Source: Phycisphaeraceae bacterium (GTDB taxonomy: Bacteria > Planctomycetota > Phycisphaerae > Phycisphaerales > Phycisphaeraceae). Taken from it: a stretch of 5,147 bases of DNA. Shown here piece after piece: positions 1 through 5,147 of this stretch. The position numbers and the translations under genes were made by a program. The notes beneath the pieces are model-generated. The model was not told the origin of the DNA. It saw nothing but the letters and a program-made list of their open reading frames with translations, and did no database searches. The stretch covers positions 1 to 5,147 of the forward strand of contig JAESSU010000437.1 of the NCBI GenBank assembly GCA_016763955.1, given 5' to 3'. The first letter of the stretch is position 1. Each line of letters begins with the position of its first letter.

Positions 1-291
1 AAAAAAATCGATAGTTGGCGACTTGATGACTGTACGTTGTATGTGACGCTTGAGCCGTGTGCAATGTGTGCAGGAGCGTTAGTCAATGCACGCTTACCGC
101 GATTGGTTTACGGAGCAACGGATCCAAAAATGGGATGTGTCGACACGCTATATCAACTATGCAACGACCCGCGTTTTAACCATCGCATTGATGTCACCAA
201 CGGCTTGCTAGCAGATCAAGCAGGACAACTACTAAGCGACTTTTTTAAAGCAAGACGTGGAAAGACCAAACCACCAAAACCCAGAGCCTAA
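1..291 (+). CDS. tadA: tRNA-specific adenosine-34 deaminase, C-terminal part (5' truncated by window)
   Basis: TadA deaminates adenosine 34 to inosine in the anticodon of tRNA-Arg(ACG), in the cytoplasm, so that one tRNA can read several arginine codons. The reading frame is open from base 1 and ends at TAA (289-291), giving 96 visible residues. The fragment holds LYVTLEPCAMCAGA, the PCxxC zinc motif (Cys20 and Cys23 of the fragment), followed by RLVYGATDPKMG, DPRFNHRIDV and the C-terminal helix ending DFFKARRGK. All of these are typical of TadA and fit its usual C-terminal half. The HAE motif with the third zinc ligand and the catalytic glutamate should lie upstream, outside the window. The TTG at 37 is internal to the conserved domain and is not a believable start. 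The gene converges on ribE. A related cytidine/deoxycytidylate deaminase is less likely because of the NHR and DFF elements. Confidence 0.95.
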   Translation, partial: KKIDSWRLDDCTLYVTLEPCAMCAGALVNARLPRLVYGATDPKMGCVDTLYQLCNDPRFNHRIDVTNGLLADQAGQLLSDFFKARRGKTKPPKPRA

Positions 292-557
292 TGAATTTCA
301 AATTTCGAATTTTGGATTTCGAATTGGGCAAAGGCATCGACAATGCAGCCCCTCCGAAGAAGGCACATGACCTCCTATACCAGTCATCAATGAACTTATC
401 CTGTTACTTGTGACGCGGCCCCCGGAAACTTTTTTAGGACTCCAAAGCGTTTTTAACGCATTCAAAATCATACCCGATGGGGATACACAGTCTCTTTGTG
501 GTCTACCGAATTGATCAACGTTTACAAGTCCGTATTTAAATTCGAAATCAATTTTCA
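292..557. repeat. Convergent intergenic interval bounded by imperfect inverted repeats
   Basis: The stretch between the tadA and ribE stop codons carries ATTTCGAATT twice in direct orientation, at 302-311 and 316-325 (14-bp period). It carries the same motif inverted once, as AATTCGAAAT at 539-548. Extending outward, 292-312 and the reverse complement of 538-557 both start with TGAA and share ATTTCGAATTT, about 16 of 21 aligned positions by hand. The inverted repeat therefore brackets nearly the whole interval and its right arm just reaches the ribE stop codon. Between the arms I see no recognisable gene and no convincing terminator; a short hairpin GCGTT-TTT-AACGC at 447-459 has no following T tract. 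The motif resembles the AT-rich TTCGAA repeats scattered between genes in some planctomycete and verrucomicrobial genomes (recollection). It could equally be a remnant of a small non-autonomous element; no clear target duplication is visible. Confidence 0.45.
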
Positions 558-1208
558 CATAAACCCTGCATCGCGGAGTTTGTCCATGGTCATGCCATCT
601 GCGTTGTTGCTGTTACGGGTGAGCCAATGCAAAATAGTTTTAGAAACGATGTCGGTTTCGAGGTTCACATTTTGACCGGTCGTAACATCCTTAAGCGTCG
701 TCATCGTTAAGGTTGTCGGGATCAATGCGACATCGAAGGTGCTGTCCGTTATTGAAGCAAGGGTCAGACTCACGCCATCGATACACACGGAACCTTTGGG
801 GACAATTGCATTGATCAGTTCCGATGGGGGCGCAACGGTGATGCGAAATTCTTGTGGTGTAGCAAGTACCTTAACGACCTGCCCCATGCCATCGACATGT
901 CCTTGAACAATGTGCCCGCCCATCGCCGTGTTTGCGGTGAGGGATGATTCAAGGTTCACATGATCCCCTACAGCCAATTGTCCAAGGCGTGAACAACTAA
1001 GCGTTTGTGAAATCACATCAAAATAGAGCAGGTTTGATTCCTGATTTGTCACCGTCAAGCAAACGCCGCTGACACAAATCGAGTCCCCTAGCTCAAAGAC
1101 ACCATTACGCGGCTTCCAGACTCCGACATCCACGCCCAGACGTTTGCCCCCGGACACCGTGGTGAGACTGTGGATGCGACCGATTGTTTCAACAAGACCT
1201 GTAAACAT
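555..1208 (-). CDS. ribE: Riboflavin synthase, alpha subunit type
   Basis: This enzyme carries out the last step of riboflavin synthesis in the cytoplasm: two 6,7-dimethyl-8-ribityllumazine molecules dismutate to riboflavin and 5-amino-6-ribitylaminouracil. The 217-residue protein has the normal family length. It starts with the hallmark MFTGLVE, which fixes the ATG at 1206-1208. Two lumazine-binding repeats are visible. Repeat one (about 1-98) has GDSICVSGVCLTVT (Cys50 aligned with the conserved active-site cysteine) and VNLESSL. Repeat two (about 99-197) has GGHIVQGHVDG (His99, His104), KGSVCIDGVSLTLASI and VNLETDIVSKTI. The tail TMDKLRDAGFM matches the usual C-terminal helix. The gene stands alone here: no ribD, ribB/A or ribH is in the window, so the riboflavin pathway is not clustered at this point. 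No clear Shine-Dalgarno sequence precedes the start. It converges on tadA and diverges from the gene at 1351. Identity is very secure. Confidence 0.97.
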   Translation of the reverse strand: MFTGLVETIGRIHSLTTVSGGKRLGVDVGVWKPRNGVFELGDSICVSGVCLTVTNQESNLLYFDVISQTLSCSRLGQLAVGDHVNLESSLTANTAMGGHIVQGHVDGMGQVVKVLATPQEFRITVAPPSELINAIVPKGSVCIDGVSLTLASITDSTFDVALIPTTLTMTTLKDVTTGQNVNLETDIVSKTILHWLTRNSNNADGMTMDKLRDAGFM

Positions 1209-1242
1209 CGCTGCATTGTAACGTCAAGATAATACGCTGGGT

Positions 1243-1270
1243 ATCTTAGACACCTAATTTCATAATTCAA
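1243..1270 (-). promoter_or_regulatory. Candidate sigma-70-type promoter for ribE
   Basis: On the minus strand, TTGAAT (1270-1265, four of six to TTGACA) is followed after 16 bp by TAAGAT (1248-1243, four of six to TATAAT). Transcription would start near 1236, leaving a leader of about 28 nt before the ribE ATG. An alternative -10, TATTAT (1234-1229), has only a poor -35 partner. The leader is too short for an FMN riboswitch, and I see none. Confidence 0.35.
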
Positions 1271-1274
1271 CGAC

Positions 1275-1303
1275 TGGTAATACAGAGTCCTGCTTTATAT
1301 GAT
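1275..1303 (+). promoter_or_regulatory. Candidate sigma-70-type promoter for the 1351-5147 operon
   Basis: TATGAT at 1298-1303 matches TATAAT at five of six positions. Seventeen bases upstream lies a weak -35, TGGTAA (1275-1280, three of six). Transcription would start near 1310, leaving a leader of about 40 nt before the GTG start at 1351. The weak -35 is consistent with an activated or low-level promoter, but the call rests mainly on the -10. Confidence 0.35.
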
Positions 1304-1310
1304 GCATCAT
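1299..1310. promoter_or_regulatory. 12-bp perfect palindrome overlapping the candidate -10; possible operator
   Basis: ATGATGCATCAT at 1299-1310 is a perfect inverted repeat. It overlaps the candidate -10 of the plus-strand promoter and reaches its predicted start point. A further ATCAT occurs at 1315-1319. A dimeric repressor site at this place would block transcription of the downstream operon. No known regulator consensus is recognised, so the operator reading is inference from symmetry and position alone. Confidence 0.3.
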
Positions 1311-1339
1311 TCATATCATCGCTTACAACTGATCGTGGG

Positions 1340-1344
1340 AAGGA
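1340..1344 (+). promoter_or_regulatory. Ribosome binding site deciding a GTG start
   Basis: AAGGA lies 6 nt before the GTG at 1351-1353. An in-frame TAG at 1345-1347 rules out any earlier start in this frame. A second GTG at 1347-1349 is out of frame. The site plus the signal peptide that follows make GTG 1351 the start. Confidence 0.75.
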
Positions 1345-1350
1345 TAGTGC

Positions 1351-4152
1351 GTGGCGAGTAAACAACTTTCGTTCTGTATTGTTTTTGTTCTATGTCTAGG
1401 CATGACGAGCGTAATGGCTCAGAAGCCCAAGCTCAATTCATCTGGTTCTCTTGCAGGGCCCGGCGTGATCACGTCTGATTCATGGGGGGTCGCTAAGGCC
1501 ACCGTCGAGAATCCGACCCCGCAAGACCAGAAACTTCTGGCAACGGTCACATTCAATAAAAACGCAGCTCTGTCCAACGTACAGTTTGCTAGAGAATTCT
1601 GGATTCCTGCAAACAGCAAACGGGATATTTTTATCCCGATCAAGACACCGGCATTTTCACTAAACACCAAGGCTCTCGATGCTCAAGTTCAACTGTTAGA
1701 CACGCAGGGTAATTCGGATATTTTCCTAAGCCGAGACAGCGCATTTTACCGCACCGCGACCACTTCACGCCTCATGGCCAAGTTGCTAAATCCAAAGAAC
1801 CCTTACAATTCCCAGTTGACCTCCAACCTTCAAAAACAGCTAGGCAACAACCAACCCTATCAAAATTACCCCGCCCATCTCATGCCCGAAGATGCTAATT
1901 TGATGACAAACATCGGTGTCTTACTGGTGGGCCACTCGGACATCAATCTCAATCCGATGCAGATGCAAGCATTACGACAGTGGGTTCTTAATGGTGGACA
2001 GTTGCAGATTCTTCTACCTGAAACGGGGATGACGTTTTGCCGGGCATTGCTCGGTGATCACCTACCGATGCAAGTCGTTGATCAAACGAATCTCACCAGC
2101 GTGATCCTTAAGGGCAAAAACAAATTCCGACAAGGAGCCTTAACGGCGCGGATCAGTCATAAAAGTCCACAACCTCGCGGATGGAACCTAGGCAATCTCA
2201 AACCAAATCGCGTTGATATCAATGGCGGTGGAACACGGTTTAGAAATCCAGACCACACAAAACGCACGGTCATTTCAAGTACCGCCAAGTTGTCACCGTC
2301 ATGGTCCAAAGCACAGTTTAAAGGCCGTCTGCGGCTATCGCATAACACAGCCGATTCGGGCGTGGTGATGCGTGTGACTTTTCTTAACGCCAATCAACAA
2401 GTCATAGGCGATGCCATTGATCTTGTGAAAAATGTCACCTCGCGTTGGCAAAACTTTTCCAAAATAATCAACCTCCCCGAAAATGCCGTGCAAGCCAAAA
2501 TAGAAGTTGGATTGGAAAACACCGCTGGCATACTTTGGGCCTCTAGCTTGGGCATCATCCCGACTCGGATGCACTTTGATCATCCAGTGGCATTTTGGCG
2601 AGTGCTTGCGCCAACATTACAGACCCACCAGAGCCTGATGCAAGACGGCTGGCCGATGATGCTACGAAAAAAAATAGGCCGTGGCAGTGTGACGTTGCTA
2701 ACCCTTGGGATCCAATACTGGGCAACGATCAGTCAAACCAACAGCCCAATAATCGACAGAGCGTTTCGCACAACACCCTCATCTAAAATCAAGGTGCCGA
2801 TGAATCTTGAACTGCTTACAAAAGTCAACACGCAACAAATCGGCTATCAAGTTCTTTCACGAACCCCGGTAATGATCTGCCTGATTAGTCTGTTCGTCAT
2901 CATGGTTCTAGCAAGTCTTCTATTCTGGAAACAAGGGCGACCTGAGTTACTTGCTCCAGTGAGTGTGCTGCTTGCCTTACTCACTGCGGGCATCATTTGG
3001 GGACTAGGACTCACCCATCATCGCCAGACCCCTTTGACCATTGCTTCAATTCAACTTGCAGAAATCGAACCCGTCTCCAACTATGCTCTGACGGATGGTG
3101 TGGTCTGTACCTATAGTCCAACCCGTCTGCAATCACCATTGTCCGCAACGCTAGGAGGCGTGATCTGGCCGGACCTTTCAGGTTCCACCGGCAAGCTCCT
3201 ACGCATGAAATGGACCGACAGTCACAAATGGCAATGGGACAATCTCGAATTACCCGAAGGCTCCACGCGAACCCATGAAATTCACCGCGTGATGCCCTTA
3301 CAACAGCCCGTCAAAGCGGTCGCATCCTTCAACCGTCAAGGAATGATCTGCACCATTGAATCAGGCCCTTACGTGGGCATTGATCACCCTATCATCGCAA
3401 GCCGTAATGACCATGCAGTGGGTAAAGTCACAGGGCAGGACAACTTTACGGTCACCTCTGATCTAACGCTTGGACTGGATCAATTTGTCAACAGCACCAC
3501 CATGACAGCCACAGACATTCAACGCCAAGAGGTGTATCGCAGTCTGATCTACCCCAACGCTGATACACTCGATGCCCATGCGTACCCGTCAGTTCCATCA
3601 GCGATGTGGTGGTCAAAGACAATGGACATGGGCATGACCCAAGGCTCTGATAAGGCTCAAAATAAACAGTACGCAATTGTTTGTGTCCCTCTAAGCTATC
3701 AACGACCTGCTCCGGGAAGCACGTTTGTGATCCCGTCCCCCGTACTTGAGCCCACCGTCTGGCGTGACGGTTCAAATGCACGAAGTATGGTGATCAATCC
3801 CATCAACAAGCGATGGATTTCAGTGGTGTCCCAAGAAGTACAGTTTAAACTAGCCTTCCAAATTCCCCCGCAATTACTACCGCTTAAACTTCATAGCGGC
3901 GTCCTCACAGTCGACTTTAAAATGTCCGGCCGAAGCCTGATTATCACCACAGCAAACGGCGAAGAAATTGCGCGTCATAAAGATATTGCCAGCCGTATTA
4001 ACATTCCCATCCGCACAGATCAACTAAAAATAACCCCACAAGGAAAAGTCATTTTGGGCTTCGAAGTAACCCCACATGACAACCCACTTGATAATCACAT
4101 GTGGAATCCATCAGGTGGTGTCCGCTTGGAACTCACTGCTGTGGCGAAATAA
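1351..4152 (+). CDS. Large exported membrane-anchored protein with split amidotransferase-like domain, unknown function
   Basis: I recognise the type but not a named gene; function unknown. Residues 1-23 form a signal peptide (hydrophobic FCIVFVLCLGM, cleavage after VMA). There is no lipobox. Residues about 28-130 look like a beta-sandwich with a VENPTPQDQKLLATV stretch. A class I glutamine-amidotransferase-like fold is suggested by LLVGHSDINLNPMQMQALRQ (191-210) plus WVLNGGQLQIL, and by the return strand GRGSVTLLTL (443-452). No catalytic Cys-His-Glu set is evident, so it is probably non-enzymatic. Between these parts, about 270-408, lies a beta-rich segment reminiscent of carbohydrate-binding modules. 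Membrane helices at 507-526 and 533-554 are joined by the basic loop KQGRPE, which should be cytoplasmic. That puts both the N-terminal part and the C-terminal region (555-933, beta-rich) outside. The gene begins with GTG, ends at TAA 4150-4152 and is followed 47 bp later by the ABC ATPase gene, so it probably works with that transporter. Confidence 0.85.
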   Translation: MASKQLSFCIVFVLCLGMTSVMAQKPKLNSSGSLAGPGVITSDSWGVAKATVENPTPQDQKLLATVTFNKNAALSNVQFAREFWIPANSKRDIFIPIKTPAFSLNTKALDAQVQLLDTQGNSDIFLSRDSAFYRTATTSRLMAKLLNPKNPYNSQLTSNLQKQLGNNQPYQNYPAHLMPEDANLMTNIGVLLVGHSDINLNPMQMQALRQWVLNGGQLQILLPETGMTFCRALLGDHLPMQVVDQTNLTSVILKGKNKFRQGALTARISHKSPQPRGWNLGNLKPNRVDINGGGTRFRNPDHTKRTVISSTAKLSPSWSKAQFKGRLRLSHNTADSGVVMRVTFLNANQQVIGDAIDLVKNVTSRWQNFSKIINLPENAVQAKIEVGLENTAGILWASSLGIIPTRMHFDHPVAFWRVLAPTLQTHQSLMQDGWPMMLRKKIGRGSVTLLTLGIQYWATISQTNSPIIDRAFRTTPSSKIKVPMNLELLTKVNTQQIGYQVLSRTPVMICLISLFVIMVLASLLFWKQGRPELLAPVSVLLALLTAGIIWGLGLTHHRQTPLTIASIQLAEIEPVSNYALTDGVVCTYSPTRLQSPLSATLGGVIWPDLSGSTGKLLRMKWTDSHKWQWDNLELPEGSTRTHEIHRVMPLQQPVKAVASFNRQGMICTIESGPYVGIDHPIIASRNDHAVGKVTGQDNFTVTSDLTLGLDQFVNSTTMTATDIQRQEVYRSLIYPNADTLDAHAYPSVPSAMWWSKTMDMGMTQGSDKAQNKQYAIVCVPLSYQRPAPGSTFVIPSPVLEPTVWRDGSNARSMVINPINKRWISVVSQEVQFKLAFQIPPQLLPLKLHSGVLTVDFKMSGRSLIITTANGEEIARHKDIASRINIPIRTDQLKITPQGKVILGFEVTPHDNPLDNHMWNPSGGVRLELTAVAK

Positions 4153-4188
4153 GTTTAACACAAACAAATAATCAATCACTCCACTTTC

Positions 4189-4193
4189 AGGAG
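4189..4193 (+). promoter_or_regulatory. Ribosome binding site of the ABC ATPase gene
   Basis: AGGAG lies 6 nt before the ATG at 4200-4202, a near-ideal arrangement that supports this start. The 47-bp gap after the preceding gene (4153-4199) shows no hairpin or T-rich terminator, so read-through from the upstream gene is expected. Confidence 0.8.
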
Positions 4194-4199
4194 ATTCAG

Positions 4200-5147
4200 A
4201 TGGCATCAGACGTCGTTGTACAAACTCAAAACCTTACCAAAAAATACGGTGATTTCACATCGCTTGACGCATTGACGATCAATGTCACCCGTGGCAGTAT
4301 CCTTGGATTCATCGGGCCCAATGGTGCAGGAAAAACCACCACGATCAAAATTCTTGTTGGACTCGCCAAGCCCACCAGCGGCTCGGCAACCATTGCAGGA
4401 GTTGATTGTGTCAAGGGTGCAAAGCAAATCAAAAATCTCGTCGGCTACATGCCCGATACTTTTGGCGCATATGACAATATGCGTGTCCGTGAATATCTGG
4501 ACTTCTTTGGCGCTGCATTTAAAATCCCACGTAAACAACGTGTCAAACGCATTGAAGAAGTCATGGACATCACCGGCTCGACCTACATGAAAGACCGCTA
4601 TGTCGAAGCTTTATCTCATGGGATGAAACAGCGATGCGCAATCGCCCGAACCATGCTCCATGATCCAGAAGTTCTGATCCTCGACGAACCGGCAAACGGT
4701 TTGGATCCCAACGCTCGCATCGACATGCGTCAAATCCTTTTGCGACTTGCGGACATGGGCAAAACACTGATCGTCACCAGTCATATTCTCCCGGAACTTT
4801 CGCGTATCTGTAACACCGTGGCCATCATTGCATCAGGTAAACTCCAAGCCTTTGGCACACTCGCAGATATCATGCGAAACCTGAGCCAAAAACGTCAGTT
4901 TGAAATTCAATTACTCAGCGGCCAAACCGTTAAGCAAACAGCAGACCTCGTCCGACAAGGACTTGGCGAAGAAGCTCAAGTCCAAAGCTATGAAGCACAA
5001 GCGATGGTGCGAATCACAACCACGCGAACAGATCAAGACCTTGCCAGACTACTTAACGCACTCACTAAAATGAAACTAGGTGTCTGCCAATTCCGCGAAA
5101 TTGTTCAAGACCTCGAAGACGCTTTCCTCACCGTCACCGGCACCGGC
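4200..5147 (+). CDS. ABC-2-type transporter ATP-binding protein (3' end outside window)
   Basis: This is the cytoplasmic ATPase of an ABC-2-type transport system. The frame runs from the ATG at 4200 with no stop to the window end, giving 316 residues. Family members are about 300-330 long, so little should be missing. Motifs in order: Walker A GPNGAGKTT (39-47), Q-loop region GYMPD (82-86) with Asp86 where glutamine is usual, signature LSHGMKQR (138-145) with His140 in place of the first glycine, Walker B VLILDEP (158-164), D-loop GLDP (167-170) and switch His195 in VTSH. The catalytic glutamate Glu163 is present, so ATP hydrolysis should be intact. Residues from about 220 form the accessory C-terminal domain found in drug-export/GldA-like ATPases. 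The permease is expected just downstream. The preceding 933-residue membrane-anchored protein is probably a partner. Substrate unknown; lipid, polysaccharide or gliding-type auxiliary export are all possible. Confidence 0.95.
   Translation, partial: MASDVVVQTQNLTKKYGDFTSLDALTINVTRGSILGFIGPNGAGKTTTIKILVGLAKPTSGSATIAGVDCVKGAKQIKNLVGYMPDTFGAYDNMRVREYLDFFGAAFKIPRKQRVKRIEEVMDITGSTYMKDRYVEALSHGMKQRCAIARTMLHDPEVLILDEPANGLDPNARIDMRQILLRLADMGKTLIVTSHILPELSRICNTVAIIASGKLQAFGTLADIMRNLSQKRQFEIQLLSGQTVKQTADLVRQGLGEEAQVQSYEAQAMVRITTTRTDQDLARLLNALTKMKLGVCQFREIVQDLEDAFLTVTGTG

Noticed and set aside
288..368. Minus-strand 26-codon frame starting ATG at 368 behind a strong AGGAGGT (376-370), ending within the left repeat as FEIQNSKFEIH
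   Set aside because: The spacing between AGGAGGT and ATG is one base, too short for initiation. The second half is encoded by the repeat arm, and nothing supports conservation.
447..459. Hairpin GCGTT-TTT-AACGC as a terminator for tadA or ribE
   Set aside because: The stem is only five base pairs with a three-base loop, and no T tract follows on either strand; the T-run at 430-435 precedes it and has no stem.
1088..1270. Minus-strand open frame overlapping the start of ribE
   Set aside because: It lies out of frame across the secure ribE N-terminus, with no recognisable protein features; a shadow frame.
1209..1350. FMN riboswitch upstream of ribE
   Set aside because: Riboflavin genes are often FMN-regulated, but the candidate leader is under 30 nt and none of the conserved RFN element boxes are visible in the 142-bp gap.
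1351..1419. Lipoprotein signal with Cys15 of the large protein as the lipidated residue
   Set aside because: The residues before Cys15 are F-V-L, not a lipobox, and a better signal peptidase I site (VMA before Gln24) follows.
4206..4767. Several open frames of 65-110 codons on both strands inside the ABC ATPase gene
   Set aside because: They overlap a continuous ATPase frame carrying every ABC motif and show no protein-family features of their own.
1..5147. Mobile element, phage, CRISPR, toxin-antitoxin or defence genes
   Set aside because: No matching motifs, repeat-spacer arrays or small paired genes were seen; apart from the short inverted repeats at 292-557 the window is housekeeping genes plus one transporter operon.

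Overview
The window carries four protein genes and reads as an ordinary chromosomal segment of a Gram-negative-type bacterium with roughly balanced base composition. I saw no transposase, tRNA or rRNA gene, CRISPR array or phage gene. The best taxonomic guess is Planctomycetota, perhaps class Phycisphaerae. It rests on the ABC ATPase subfamily (YMPD in place of the Q-loop, a non-canonical LSxGM signature), on the style of the large exported protein next to it, and on the FEI/NPKFEI-type intergenic repeat. All of this is recollection of family style; no search was run.

Layout. Positions 1-291 (+) hold the 3' part of tadA, the tRNA adenosine-34 deaminase; its start lies outside the window. Positions 292-554 are a convergent intergenic stretch bounded by imperfect inverted copies of an ATTTCGAATT motif. 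Positions 555-1208 (-) hold a complete ribE, the alpha-type (lumazine-dismutating) riboflavin synthase. Positions 1209-1350 form a short divergent promoter region with a 12-bp perfect palindrome. Positions 1351-4152 (+) encode a 933-residue exported, membrane-anchored protein of unknown function. Positions 4200-5147 (+) hold an ABC transporter ATPase gene that is still open at the window edge.

How they relate. tadA and ribE are housekeeping genes with no obvious functional link to the right half. The 933-residue protein and the ABC ATPase are co-directional, 47 bp apart, with good ribosome binding sites and no terminator between them, so they are probably one operon. In the inferred model, the large protein is held in the cytoplasmic membrane by a two-helix hairpin with both large domains outside. 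The ATPase would drive an ABC-2-type permease encoded beyond position 5147. The arrangement resembles in outline the GldA/GldF/GldG-type clusters, in which an ABC ATPase and permease are paired with a membrane-anchored protein carrying a glutamine-amidotransferase-like fold. The substrate is unknown.

The most interesting item is the 933-residue protein: its amidotransferase-like fold appears to be interrupted by a carbohydrate-binding-module-like beta-sandwich.
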